From positions 212,559,488 through 212,623,487 of the forward strand of contig OY720675.1 in NCBI GenBank assembly GCA_963170755.1: a stretch of 64,000 nt of DNA, written 5' to 3'. Both the position numbers and the translations under genes were made by a program. Numbering within the stretch: the stretch's first letter is position 1; every line of letters starts with the position of its first letter. The DNA comes from Amphimallon solstitiale (Eukaryota; Arthropoda; Insecta; Coleoptera; Scarabaeidae). Below are positions 43,945-55,875 of this stretch, one piece after another. The notes below the pieces were generated by a model. The model worked only from the letters and a program-made list of their open reading frames with translations. It had not been told where the DNA came from and searched no databases.

Positions 43945-44668
43945 GCTGGTAAATATCAACGAGATGAGTACGAAAAATGGGGAATGAGCATGAACATGGC
44001 AAAAAAGGAATATATGCATATAGGTAACGCAGACGAAGACCCAGGTTTGGAATTAAGACAAATGAAAAGATGCTACGAATACAAATATTTGGGAAGTATC
44101 ATCTCTAGTAAAGGAACAACAGAACGCGATATCGAATATAGAGTACAACAAGGTCGGAAGAGTGTACAAATTCTGAAAGCAATACTGTGGTCTAGAAGAG
44201 CAACACTGAAAACCAAAATGACAATCTACAAAGTAATTGTAGAGCCTATCTTTACATACGGAGCCGAATGCTGGCAAAAAGGAAAAAAGTGGACACTGTT
44301 GAGATGGACTACCTGAGAAGAGCCTGTGGCATATCAAGAACTGAACATATACCTAATACGGATATCAGACAAAGAACCAACAGAATACATAGAACGTCAG
44401 AAAGAATAGAAACGAGGAAACTGATTTGGTACGGACATGTAAGACGGATGGAGGAAAACAGATGGCTAAGAAGAGCTCTAGAATACAACCCAACGAATAG
44501 AAGGAAACGAGGAAGACCGGCAAAGTCATGGATAAGTGGGGTTATGGAAACAATGAAAGACAGAGCAATAGATGAAGACATCTGGAGAGACAGGAAAAGA
44601 TGGAGATCGAAATGCGGGAAACGGCTGAGGCTGTAGGACCCCCGCTTATATATATATATATATATAAA
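43945..44668 (+). pseudogene. LINE reverse transcriptase C-terminal end with (TA)n tail
   Basis: 43951-44316 encodes the end of a LINE reverse transcriptase (YEYKYLGSIISSKGT, IYKVIVEPIFTYGAECW). A frameshift near 44275 moves to the frame of 44268-44636 (VEMDYLRRACGISRTEHI, LIWYGHVRRMEENRW, RRKRGRPAKSW), the usual C-terminal tail in insect endonuclease-reverse-transcriptase LINEs. The element stops at GTAGGACCCCCGC followed by a (TA) tract at 44649-44667. The 5' part is missing. The exact clade (RTE-like or other) is uncertain. Confidence 0.78.
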
Positions 44669-44950
44669 TATCAACGATATTCTTACTTCGTAAGCATGGA
44701 TTAAGTGTATGAATGTAGTAAATAATAAGGGGAATTAAAGTCTATTATATTTTTTAAAATTAATTTTATTTTATTAAACTATTCAAAATTTCCATGAAGT
44801 AAAATTAAGAAACGTATAGTTGCCTGTCTCCTTATGCAATCCTGTTAAAACTTGCCTGTGCACCTAAGGGTTTCTTGGCCGACAAATGTTTTATAAATCT
44901 CTGACAAAAGGTGTAATAATGTGTCTGTTCTTATCCTCAACAAAGCTATA

Positions 44951-46743
44951 CTGTGTGTCCAAAAAGTCTGGAAACACCCAAATAAAATCGAAACGGATGA
45001 TTTTTGAGAAAAATGCAAAAACAGGTCAATTAGTATTTTCAAAAGACTACTGGCTGATGGTATCTGTTTGTAATTCTTGATGACCTTGAAAAAGTTATGA
45101 TGTCATCAAAAAAAAGTTAAATGGCAACGTCGCATTTTTAATTTTGTTTTTGATAGATCTTTTAATTGTCTAAACGACAGTCCAAAATTTTTCATTCTAC
45201 TTAAGAAAGATTTTGAAAAAAAAATCATTATAGAAAACAAAGAAAATGTTAATCGTAGAAATTAGCAAAAATTCTTACAATAAATGTTCAAAATGTTGTC
45301 CTTGAGCATCTTGGCAATACCCTAAACGATAATAAAATTCATTTTGAACGTTTTCTATCATTTCAGGAGCAATCCTTCGTACTTCAATCTCATTCCGTTG
45401 ACGGAAGTCTTCCAAATTTTCAGGTTTAGTTGCGTATACCTTATTTTTTAGGTAACCCCACAAAAAATAATCAATAGGCGTTAGATCTGGCGACCTAGCC
45501 GGCCACTCGATAGCCCCCCTCCTGCCAATCCATCTGTTTGGGAAGGTATTCTCGAGATAATGCCGAACATTTCCGCATAGTGGGGTGGAGCCCCATCTTG
45601 TTGAAACCAAATTCTTTGGCAGGGCAAATTAGGATCTTCATGGTTCGGAAATATTTCTGCTAATGACGGAATTAAATAATTTTGTAAAAAATCCAAAAAC
45701 ATTTCCGCGGTCCGGTTACCGTTGAAGAAAAAAGGCCCTATAATTCTGTTAACAATTAAACCAGCCCATACATTTAATTTCTGAGGATACTGAGTTCGTC
45801 CCTCTCTCATCCAGCGTGGATTTTGGCGTGCCCAGTACCTGCAGTTTTGTCTATTAACAGTCCCATGTAATGTGAACGTAGCTTCATCTGAGAATAAGAT
45901 ATTTCTGATAAAAAACGGATCATTAACACACATAGGCATAAGTTGTTCGAAAAACTGTACACGCCTGTCGAAGTCATCTTCAGACAGCTCATGAACCAAA
46001 CAGATTTTGAAGGGATGATACTTAGTTTTCCGGAAAATATTACCAATTGTACTCTTCGACACGTTAAACTCCCGAGCAAGCTGCCGTGTACTAGAATTTG
46101 GAGTTTCCTCTACTGACAATAATACGTCGAGTTGCGTATCTTCTGCGATCTTTGGACGACCACTTCTACGGCGATCTCGAACATGGCCTTCTTCTTGAAA
46201 TTTTTTGTGAATCTCACTCATTGCAGAAATACTAATTGGGGCACGCTCCGGATGTTCTGTATTAAATAAGGCGCAAACTTCTCTAACTGAACGAGCCCTA
46301 TCCCCAAAACCAATCATCATCAATATTTGTATACGTTCCCTCTCACTTAAAACCATTTTTAAACAGATGTTACAAATAAAACAAAATGTGTTTGAAAAAT
46401 AATCGACTTTTAAGCCGACTATGTTTTTTTTTTAAAGACAAACTTGTCCATTTTCGAAGAAGTAATTAAATTTTTCTCGGTCATTTTCTTAAGTAAAATG
46501 AAAAATTTTTTAACAGTCATTTAGACAATTAAAAGATCTATCAAAAATAAAATTAAAAATGCGACGTTGCGATTTAATTTTTGTTTGATGACATCATAAC
46601 TTTTTCAAGGTCATCAAAAGTTCCAAACAGATACCATCAGTCAGTAGTTTTTTGAAAATACTAATTGACCTGTTTTTGCATTCTTCTCAAAAATCATCCG
46701 TTTCGATTTTATTTGGGTGTTTCCAGACTTTTTGGGCACGCAG
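44951..46743 (-). mobile_element. Tc1/mariner-type transposon with ~250-bp TIRs
   Basis: Starts CTGTGTGTCCAAAAAGTCTG and ends with its near-exact inverse (two mismatches in the first 29 bases), flanked by TA at 44949-44950 and 46744-46745. Inverted repeats run about 250 bp. One transposase gene on the minus strand. 1,793 bp. Confidence 0.9.
45275..46356 (-). pseudogene. Transposase with a single frameshift before the last catalytic block
   Basis: Frame 1 (45481-46356) starts MVLSERERIQILMMIGFGDRA, with helix-turn-helix segments (SREVCALFN..., GRPKIAEDTQ, STRQLAREFNVSKSTIGNIF), the first Asp in LFSDEATFTLHG and the second in FQQDGAPPHYA. Frame 2 (45275-45610) continues with NVRHYLENTFPNRWIGR, WPARSPDLTPIDYFLWGYL (third Asp) and a C-terminal helix region. 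The two frames meet at about 45570-45575, so one indel separates this from an intact gene. All three catalytic acids are present. Confidence 0.87.
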
Positions 46744-46745
46744 TA

Positions 46746-49700
46746 TAACGAAAGCACACTAAATGTTAACTTTGACATTTTGAAGTCGTTTCTGGGCAAT
46801 GACATCAGGACGTTCAAAGTTGTTTATCAATTGATGATACCAAATCATTAAAGTAAATGCAATGTTTGTTCAAAAATCATATGGTTCTCAAGAATTTGCT
46901 GTCGTGGTGTACTAGGCTCGACTCTCATCCGCAATACCTGCCATCATGCAATAGAGTTAATGACGTTCCAAATACGGAATAATTCTTGGGTAAGGGAACT
47001 ATTATAATCACCCTAAAACACACCCCATCTTTATGTAAACATAGTTTTGTAAGTTTGTATAATTTAGTAACAAAACACCGTTTAAAAATTGACACACTAG
47101 AGTCGAAACTAGCAACGGAAAATGCAAACATAAAGTAGTAAAAAAACATTTTACAAAGGTCTTTTATTTGTATCATTAGTTAATATGGATTACCATACAA
47201 TAAAGAGCAGCAGCATTAATTGCTTACATGTAAATTTCAAACAACTGGAAAAAATTTCTTTACTGTGCTATGTACTGAATATAACACAACAATATGCATG
47301 CATATATAAACGTAACAAATTGTTATAACGGAGTTATCCATTTAAGCAAGCATATCGGCGATAAATCTGCAATCGCCTTATTACCGTCGCATCGTATTTT
47401 CTCCGGGGCTGATCCGGTGATTTAGAAGCCGATGGCGTTTTCTATTTGAGTACAAAATAAATCCAAGATATATATCGACAATTCAGAGGTTTACCACTGT
47501 GAAATATGTAGTCTGGTTCTTGTACGTGTAGGAATCGGGTCGGTGCATTTCGCGGAAGAATTATCTTCTGGTATAATCTATGATGCGTCTTTCTAGATCC
47601 GTAGAAAGAAGTAAGATACGGAAGAACAGATATTTTTCTGAATTACCAATAGGATGGGAAGTACGTTATAGAAATAAATAAGTAAATATCCGTACTTCAA
47701 AAATGAGTTTTAGGATTATTAATGTAATATAAATCTGAGAGAGTCTGTGTCGATAAATATTATCTAATTCACTACAATTATTTAAACTTTCACCTAATTT
47801 AACAAGGGTTGGAGACGCACACGTTGCATATTTCCTAAATATCGCTATCTACATTTGATTTTCCGGTTTATTGATCTAAAGCATTCAATTTCCTGGTTGT
47901 AAGTAACGAGTTGAAATTTAACGTTTTATTTGCCCAACATATTTCTGTTACTGTCTATATGACTTATCTCATGAGTAACAGATTTTTGTTTTATATTAAT
48001 ATTGCCTTTTGTGTAATCTAAGACAAAATAAATTATTTAAGCTAGTAAAGGTTCTTATGTTTTTTAATGTGTTTAGTTATTATCATGAAGACTCCGATAA
48101 TTTTTAAAAAAGCATCGTTAAACGTTTCCTAGCTGTGGAACCTTGTTCTTGGTGGGGAGACTCAGTTGTTGCGCGAGCAGTGACGCCAAAGACAACACAG
48201 TCTCAATCCAATGTTTGATGGTATCCGTGTCGAGGGGTGCATGGCGGTCGAGAATGCACCGTCGCGAACGGGACCTCTGGAAACTGGGTAAAACTCCAGA
48301 GTATTCAGCCTTAGTCCTGCGCAGGTGGCTTTGTACCACGAACACCCCCCATAGTTGTTGGAACAAAATAGAAAAATATTTTGTTAACAAAATCAAGATC
48401 TCTGTTCCAGCCACGGAGCAGCTGGTAAAACAGGAGACTCTGTACCAAAATCATCAGCAGCTGAGAACATGAACGCTAAGAGCTTACGAAGGGAATACTG
48501 GGTAGACTGGAAAACAAAAAGCTTTATGGGGCTCAGAAAAAGAGACTTGTGAAGGCAAGAAAAACCTAATTTATTGAGCAATTTGATAAAAAAATATACT
48601 GAAGACAGAGAAGTGGGTAAACCTCAATTTCCAAGAACAATAGATGTCTAATAACTAAACCCAAACTTGATTTATTGTTATACATGGTGTACTTGTTTTG
48701 TATCTCTTCATAAATATAATTTTCAATTTCGAAAAAATTTTTTGCTATGCTACTAATTGTTCTTAACTATTTGCTATGCAATGATAACATGCCCTTCTTT
48801 GCTTTAGCCTTCTTGCCGAACTGGAAACGTATTGTTTTTCAGCTCTTAATGCATTTTGCACTCCAACGTGTTTTCAACATCTGCTGCCCACGTGATGTAA
48901 TACTACGTTCACTCAGCTACGTTTGAAGTTCCCGGAATTGGATAATACCAACGGCTCTGTAATGGAATATATTGAAAGAATAGTAATGAAGAAAAGTATT
49001 TTTTGGTGGTCTTAACTAGTTTTCTTTAATTTAATCCTACCATGAGGTAAAACAAAAACAGAGAGAATTGTTCAATGAAAAACACTTACGTGGAAGATAT
49101 TTAAAAAGGAATGTCTGATTAATCCAAAAAAAAAAAACAGTCTCATAGTAAATTAAAACAATTTGTTAAGGCTTTGCCAAGAGATGGCGAATATTTTACA
49201 TACAGTTATGCATGGTTCTTCGCTTTATACTAAGCCGATCTCAAGAAAGGTGAATTTATGGATATCATAGACCTTACAAAAGAAAAGGAAAAAAGTCTGA
49301 ACATCTTTTAAATTACCGGTTATTTAGTTCAAAATATGTAATAGTATTGCAAAAAACATAAAGTTTAAATAGAAATTGGTCTAATTTTGAAATCAGTGCA
49401 TACGGATTAACTTTTATGAACTTCATTTTAGTTACGAGTTTTATTAATTACGAGCAAAGCGCAGCGGAGCGAGTGTTTGGTAAAACAACTGACCAACAAA
49501 TTTATAAAACGAGTTGTATACTATAATTTTTCTACGACAATAAATAATCAATATAATACAAAATTTCTTTTCTGATGTCCCGCCACATCGGGTTAGTTTG
49601 ACGGATTGATAACAAATTTTAAATTTTAATTAATTCTTACAATTAAAAATCCTGGAGGCAACTTCAGCCGGTGACTTCAAAGCTCGCTGCTAAATTCACA

Positions 49701-51896
49701 ACTATGACTAAAGCGCACAAAGTCGCAGCTTGCCAAGGTGTATTTTAGACCATTAGTAATGGAAACATATACGATTCATGGCATTTTAATGAAGAGAGTA
49801 AAAAAATAATATAAAGAGGATTAAAACTAAAACAATTTTCGTAAAATATTTTTTGTATCATCGTGTTTTCGAAAAAGCATAATTTCTCGCAACTTTAATA
49901 TGTTTCGTTTGAATAGATTCATTTTATACAGAATTCTTTTGGCCTTGATTTAAGGTTTATAGATCAATTTATTCGTTTGGTAGAAATTTTTCTGTTAACG
50001 AATTACTTTGGCTCACTATTTTTCTTATGAAAAGTAATATTGTGATGTACTTATATCAATCAGAAAATGCTTAATTTTTATTAGTTTCCTTTTCGCTTCC
50101 TTTTTATCCCCATTTTAGATTTATGACTTGTTAGTATTCTATTTTATTAGATAAAAGGAATCCAATCGATTTCTCATTTATTCGATTCCTCTCATGAGAT
50201 CGACTTCGTAAACATCCGGTTTCCATTGGCTATATGCGATTTCCTCTCGCTCTTCAATTCCTGCTCTTACTTTGTTCCCCTCTATCCTCCGCTCGCATGC
50301 TTTGACAGTGAAATATCGAAGGTCTCCGTATGATTTGTTTCGCATTGTATGTAAAGTCGAGGAACTGACGTACTCTTCTCGTCTGTCATCTTCGTTCTGG
50401 AGAATGAATGGATCCCTAATAAAATGGAATCACTTATTGTTCTGGCGCGTACACAATAAGTATCGAGCACACTAAATTCTAAAGGAAACACGCTTCCCAT
50501 CTTGCCTCTTATAAATCGATTGTCACATAGCATACATATTCCTTCTTGTACGATAACTTACGACTATAGCTTCGATTAAGGAGATCGATTGTTATTTGTC
50601 TTATATGTAATGCGTTTATTTGATTGTATAAGATGTTCCAGTTAGAAACCCTTGAATCATAAATTTCCTATTATAGCAACTATCATCAAATGTTTAAAAT
50701 GCAAATTAAATCAAATTATATTCCACATAAAATTTGTTTTTAACTCTACAGTAAGATAGAGAGAGAGAGCATAAGGTCAGTTTGTAGACAAATAAAGTGA
50801 AGCCTAGTGGGATACGGGGAGGGTAAAAATGTCGCAACCTTGGCGGGTTCCATACAATTAGGTATTCTAGAATAAAATTTATTTAATTATATAAATTCGA
50901 ATATTACTATTTTTTAATTGTTTATAAATGAAAGATACTTCTCTAATGATTATATTTTAAAAAAACAAATTATAGGTTTTTTTAAAAATAAATATATGCT
51001 AGTGCCCATAAATTACTCGTAAACTTTCAACACATAACTAAAATAAAAATGTTATTTCCAGAGAAGCGTTTCAGAACAATTAATAGTTCTGCACGCATAG
51101 AAATGTGTGTTATTCAACTGTAATATTCACTCAATATTTACTCTATGTAAATCTGAAATATAATAATTAAGAATGTGTGTACGTCCTTAGGTTAGCAATA
51201 GTATAAGCAACTTACACAACAGCACATTTATATACATATATATTTATTACTATTATAACTACATACTTCCACATTTAACTAGTTGCTTGAATTCACATAT
51301 ACGAGGTTTTATTTTAGAATTCCCTATTAATTTTGTTTACAATATATAATATGTAAATGCTTTCCGTCAAGTTCTTATAGATCTCTTGATGGAAGGTTTG
51401 ATTCACTCTCACTGGTTGATACAAATATTTAATAAACAATTCTTTGGAACCAAAGAAAGTGATGGACTTGCTTTACAATTTATGTTTGTATAGCACTTCA
51501 CTAAGATATATAATAGTAGTTGGTAGTAGTTATAATGACATTTCTCCCCAAAATGCTTAGACCAAAGTACTACTTCCCTTTGGAATCCAATTTGGCATAT
51601 GAACTTTTTTATCCATAGATTTCTTCTAATGGCCTCTTTTGGTATCCTATAACCAACAATTTTCAATGTTAAAGTAAGAGATTTATATTCACCAAATTAT
51701 GGATGAACTTAATAACTTTATATACAATTGTGGAAAGTTATAGTTTCCTTTCTCTGCCTCTAATTCCCTTGCCCTCTTTTTGCTACTCCGTTTTGTGCAA
51801 TGAAAAGCTGCACATCAAACCCTATTAAATACCAAGTACTAAGTGAAAGACAAAACAGCTAAATCCTTAGTAAAAAATGAGGTGTGGCCACTACAC
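46746..51896. other. Long unassigned stretch
   Basis: About 5 kb of AT-rich DNA. Frames up to about 110 codons occur on both strands (for example 48118-48472) but overlap each other and show no known motif. A (GA)n tract lies near 50758-50770. No RNA gene or repeat pair recognised. Confidence 0.4.
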
Positions 51897-52145
51897 GACT
51901 TTCTTATACGTATAAGAGTATCAAATTATAGAATTTTTAGAATTTTCTTATATAAAAATTTTTCAAAATCCTATTATAAATACTTTTGTTCTCTTAATAA
52001 ATCTCTATAGAATGCATACTTTGCGAGATATTCAAAAGAAAGCACTACTCGCTGAGAGTAAAAGTGTTACTTCCGGTCCGAATTTTGAAATTTCATTTAT
52101 ACAAAAAATATACCAAATCTAACTCTAAATACTTTTGTACTCTTG

Positions 52146-52149
<4 letters not shown>

Positions 52150-52203
<54 letters not shown>
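52150..52203. repeat. (TA)n microsatellite
   Basis: About 27 TA units directly left of the retrozyme-like array; a second tract (53140-53172) bounds its right side. Confidence 0.95.
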
Positions 52204-52207
<4 letters not shown>

Positions 52208-52241
52208 ATAGAAAATAGTGGGTAATCCCGCTGTAGAGCAA

Positions 52242-52284
52242 CCGTAGACACGTGTTTCTGACTAATTGGTCGTCATCAGTACGG
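52242..52284 (-). ncRNA. Hammerhead ribozyme, copy 1
   Basis: Minus strand: stem I CCGTA, CTGATGA, a stem-loop with GAC/GTC, GAAAC, a self-complementary ACACGTGT stem III, GTC, then TACGG pairing with CCGTA. All core positions of a type I hammerhead are kept. Predicted cleavage follows the GTC at 52247-52249. Confidence 0.85.
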
Positions 52285-52532
52285 TGTAGCCAAGGAATAA
52301 GGTGGAAAAACCTTGGAGATGTAAGCATAAATGGAAGACCATCAGGTGACAGACCTCCATTTGTAGCTTCAGTTGGAAGATCTTCAGTTTTGAGGACTAC
52401 AACCAACATCGCCACGAGGAAGACATTGTCAACCTGCGTGCCAACCGACCCTGGAAAATTAATCAAAAGTGGAAATAGTGCGGGTAAATAATTTAGTCAT
52501 AGAAAATAGTGGGTAATCCCGCTGTAGAGCAA

Positions 52533-52575
52533 CCGTAGACACGTGTTTCTGACTAATTGGTCGTCATCAGTACGG
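52533..52575 (-). ncRNA. Hammerhead ribozyme, copy 2
   Basis: Same sequence as copy 1, exactly 291 bases downstream on the plus map. Cleavage at both would release a 291-nt RNA. Confidence 0.85.
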
Positions 52576-52734
52576 TGTAGCCAAGGAATAAGGTGGAAAA
52601 ACCTTGGCGATGTTGGTTGTTGTCCTCAAAACTGAAGATCTTCCAACTGAAGCTACAAATAGAGGTCTGTCACCTGATGGTCTTCCATTTATGCTTACAT
52701 CTCCAAGGTTTTTCCACCTTATTCCTTGGCTACA

Positions 52735-52777
52735 CCGTACTGATGACGACCAATTAGTCAGAAACACGTGTCTACGG
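52735..52777 (+). ncRNA. Hammerhead ribozyme, copy 3
   Basis: Same motif on the plus strand, in the right half of the array. Confidence 0.85.
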
Positions 52778-53025
52778 TTGCTCTACAGCGGGATTACCCA
52801 CTATTTTCTATGACTAAATTATTTACCCGCACTATTTCCACTTTTGATTAATTTTCCAGGGTCGGTTGGCACGCAGGTTGACAATGTCTTCCTCGTGGCG
52901 ATGTTGGTTGTTGTCCTCAAAACTGAAGATCTTCCAACTGAAGCTACAAATGGAGGTCTGTCACCTGATGGTCTTCCATTTATGCTTACATCTCCAAGGT
53001 TTTTCCACCTTATTCCTTGGCTACA

Positions 53026-53068
53026 CCGTACTGATGACGACCAATTAGTCAGAAACACGTGTCTACGG
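53026..53068 (+). ncRNA. Hammerhead ribozyme, copy 4
   Basis: Plus strand, 291 bases after copy 3, identical core. Confidence 0.85.
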
Positions 53069-53136
53069 TTGCTCTACAGCGGGATTACCCACTATTTTCT
53101 ATGACTAAATTATTTACCCGCACTATTTCCACTTTT

Positions 53137-53172
<36 letters not shown>

Positions 53173-53177
<5 letters not shown>

Positions 53178-53550
53178 TGAAAAATTCAAAAGATTCTTGG
53201 TAGTAGTGGCATACAATGAAGTAAAAGTAATAACAATATGACAACTGGTTGTCAATTAGAAAACAATGACAAATATAAAATGCAAATCACAATGTATAAT
53301 TGAAAATGTAATCAAATAAGCAATAGGACAGTCGGGATTACTTATATAGTCACATCAAAAGGCTTGGTATTTACCACAAACTGTTCAGTCAATGCAATTA
53401 TACAAATAACAACGACGCAACTATGTAATGAAAAATTAAGAGTAGAACTGTTGATATTATAACAATATAGAATGTAAAATCAGTCATGTATAAATGTAAA
53501 TGAAAGCAAATAAGCATTTTATATTTGGCAAAGAATTGTAATATATTTTA
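53173..53550. other. Unassigned AT-rich DNA between nested elements
   Basis: No gene seen; may be part of the split host element or an older insertion. A (TA)n tract closes it at 53551-53570. Confidence 0.35.
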
Positions 53551-53570
53551 TATATATATATATATATATA

Positions 53571-54881
53571 CGAAGGGGTACCCAAAAGTAACCGGAATAG
53601 CATTGCCATGGGTGGAGCTTTTGTAGTACTGGTTTCTGCCGCTAGGGCCTGCCTAGCGCAACTCGTCGCCAGTTCAGTGCCGCGCGGGCCGTTGACCTGG
53701 CACGTTCTGTTCGTCAGTAGTGACCGTTTTTGCTAGTGCTGTTTTACTGCTGCTTCGTTTTCTTATGATGGCAAATTTAAGTGAACAACGTGCCGCTGTG
53801 AAATTTTGTTTTCTACTCGGTAAAAACGCTGCTGAAACTGTTTTAATGTTAAAAACTGCTTACAAAGATGATGCTATGGGGAAAACTCAAGTGTATGAGT
53901 GGTTTTCTCGATTTAAAAATGGCGACATGTCGATTGATGACAAACCTCGCTCTGGACATCCATCAACTGCCCGAATCGATGAAAATGTTGAAAGAATTCG
54001 AGAGCTTCTGCGCACAGACCGTCGACAGACAATTGATCAACTGTCTGAAATCAGTGGAATATCTTGGAGCTTTTAACAGAAGATTTAGGAATGAAACGCG
54101 TTGCTGCCAAATTTGTTCCTCGGGCTCTGACTGACAATCAAAAAGAACGTCGAGTGGAGACATGTCGTGAACTGAAAGAACAGCTTGAAACTGATCCAGA
54201 TTTTCTTTCAAAGGTAATTACTGGTGATGAATCGTGGTGCTATGGTTACGACCCAGAGTCAAAACAACAATCAAGCCAGTGGAAAACACCATCGTCACCC
54301 CGTCCAAAAAAATGTCGCCAACTCAAGTCAAACATCAAAACAATGTTGGTTTGTTTCTTTGATGTGAAAGGAGTTGTTCACATGGAGTTTGTTCCCCCAG
54401 GTCAGACTGTCAATCAAACCTTTTATTTGGAAGTGTTAAGAAGATTGCGCAACAGTGTTCGTCAAAAAAGACCCGATTTGTGGCAAACAGGTGACTGGTT
54501 CTTCCACCATGACAACGCACCTGCACACTCAGCCATCACTGTTAACCAGTTTTTGGTTAAAAATAACATGGTTTCGCTGCCTCACGCACCTTACTCGCCT
54601 GACCTGGCTCCGTGCGACTTTTTCTTGTTTCAACGCATGAAAAGGGGCATGAAAGGACGGCGATTTGAAAACATTGAAGACATCAAGAAAAGAACGAGAC
54701 AGGAGCTTGCAGCCATCTCTAAAGATGAGTTCAAACAATGTTTCGAACAGTGGAAGCACCGCTGGGACAAATGTATTACTTGTAATGGAGAGTATTTTGA
54801 AGGGGATAAGGTTGTTTTGTAAATATTTGTAAATATATAGCATTTAAAAAATTATTCCGGTTACTTTTGAGTACCCCCTCG
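53571..54881 (+). mobile_element. mariner element with TIRs, in a (TA)n tract
   Basis: Starts CGAAGGGGTACCCAAAAGTA and ends with its inverse (two differences in 29 bases), flanked by TA. 1,311 bp, the usual size of a full mariner. The transposase inside is broken. Confidence 0.9.
53765..54822 (+). pseudogene. mariner transposase with an internal deletion/frameshift
   Basis: ATG at 53765 (or 53768) opens MMANLSEQRAAVKFCFLLGK, with paired helix-turn-helix regions (KTQVYEWFSRFKNGDMSIDD, PRSGHPSTAR). The frame ends at 54074-54076. The second frame resumes at ELLTEDLGMKRVAAKFVPRAL (54064 onward) and holds the catalytic blocks TGDESWCYGYDPESKQ, HHDNAPAHSA and YSPDLAPCDFFLF, with D, D and D34-type spacing. 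A few codons are missing at about 54062-54068 relative to mariner proteins, which breaks the frame. The rest is complete to TAA at 54820-54822. Confidence 0.9.
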
Positions 54882-54995
54882 TATATATGTTCTCTTTCAG
54901 GTTTCCGCGGGTAGTAGTATGTGTTGTCACTGGATTCCGGGTTTTCTTCCGCGTTTCCACTGCTTGGTCTTTGGAAAGACCGATGCTGGTTTCTT

Positions 54996-55035
54996 GACGA
55001 CGTTTCGGCAAAATCACACTTTCCATCTTCAGGTC
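54996..55035 (-). ncRNA. Hammerhead-like motif, left arm
   Basis: Minus strand: GAC, CTGAAGA (fits CUGANGA), a GGAAA/TTGCC stem with one mismatch, GAAAC, GTC, then GTC pairing with the first GAC. Stem III is minimal. Confidence 0.5.
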
Positions 55036-55107
55036 TGCGATAACTGTCTGCTTCTGCTTCTTGTTCAGTTTACGAATAACAAGAAGCAGAAGCAGACAGT
55101 TATCGCA

Positions 55108-55146
55108 GACCTGAAGATGGCAAGTGTGATTTTGCCGAAACGTCGT
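55108..55146 (+). ncRNA. Hammerhead-like motif, right arm
   Basis: As in the left arm, but stem II is a perfect GGCAA/TTGCC. The GAAACGTCGTC segment gives the cleavage triplet. Confidence 0.55.
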
Positions 55147-55215
55147 CAAGAAACCAGCATCGGTCTTTCCAAAGACCAAGCAGTGGAAACGCGGAAGAAA
55201 ACCCGGAATCCAGTG

Positions 55216-55258
<43 letters not shown>

Positions 55259-55875
55259 CATAATTTACGACATATTTGCAAAGAATCGTTATTCGGTAAG
55301 AGTAAAAGTGTTAGTTCCGGTCCGAATTTTAATTTTTTTTATAGAACAGGTATTGAAAATTAAGTTCTAAATACTTTTATACTTGTAACGTACCTGTCTA
55401 AAAGGCATGACTTGCAAAATGTTTTCAAAAAACTGATTTTCGATAAGAGTAAAAGACCTATTTCCGGTAGGAATTACGAAAAACTTTTTTAATAAAATTG
55501 TTGACATTTTAAGTACATATGAATTCTTTATAAATTTGTTTAAACTTAATAGTTGACGAAATATTGGCAAAATTCGATTTTTTCACTGAACTAAACTACT
55601 ACTTCCGGTCTGTCGATTTTACTCAATATATAATCAGTTCTCAAGAGGAAGATTATACTACTAAATGCAAAATTTGGGATTGAAAGCTATAGCGATTTGA
55701 CCGCTATCGTGGTCACAGACAGACAGAAAGACAGACAGACAGACAGACACACAGACATTTTATAAAAACCACTTTTTTGGTATCAGGGGACATCAAAACC
55801 TGGACATCTGCAAAAATCTCGAGGTCGAAAATTTTCATCATCACAATACTTCCTTATACTACGTATAAGAAAGTA

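Larger units (their letters stand above)
52204..53139. mobile_element. Retrozyme-like hammerhead array, two direct 291-bp units in each of two opposed halves
   Basis: The left half contains a full unit (52204-52494) and the start of another (52495-about 52608) reading toward the minus strand; the right half contains a partial unit (about 52608-52812) and a full one (52813-53103) reading plus, followed by the first bases of a third. The period in both halves is 291. Every unit includes a full hammerhead motif. The junction at about 52605-52610 (CCTTGG/CGATG) joins the halves head to head. Frames of 60-86 codons here are the same DNA read repeatedly and are not genes. Confidence 0.8.
54923..55220. 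repeat. Foldback element, 143-bp arms, hammerhead in each arm
   Basis: Arms 54923-55065 and 55078-55220 are nearly exact inverses around a 12-base centre, with a (TA)n tract directly on the right (55221-55252). Each arm contains a hammerhead-like motif. Confidence 0.9.
51898..55875. mobile_element. MITE-like element split by three nested insertions
   Basis: The left piece (51898-52150) starts ACTTTCTTATACGTATAAG and the right piece (55255-55875) ends CTACGTATAAGAAAGT, an inverted match of about 16 bases. Inside, modules with AGTAAAAG...TTCCGGTC...GAATTTT recur several times, followed by an ACAG microsatellite (55718-55755). The middle is occupied by the retrozyme-like array, a mariner and a foldback, with (TA)n tracts between. 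A related copy lies at about 62750-63434. Confidence 0.6.

Noticed and set aside
48118..48472. Overlapping ~100-codon frames on both strands
   Set aside because: No recognisable motif, and both strands are open at once, typical of chance in a locally GC-richer patch.
52206..53241. Repeated 60-86 codon frames on both strands
   Set aside because: Each is the same retrozyme-like DNA read in mirrored copies; the ribozyme structure explains the conservation better than coding.
54844..55281. 111-145 codon frames on both strands
   Set aside because: They lie across the foldback arms and TA tracts; mirrored reading of one inverted repeat.
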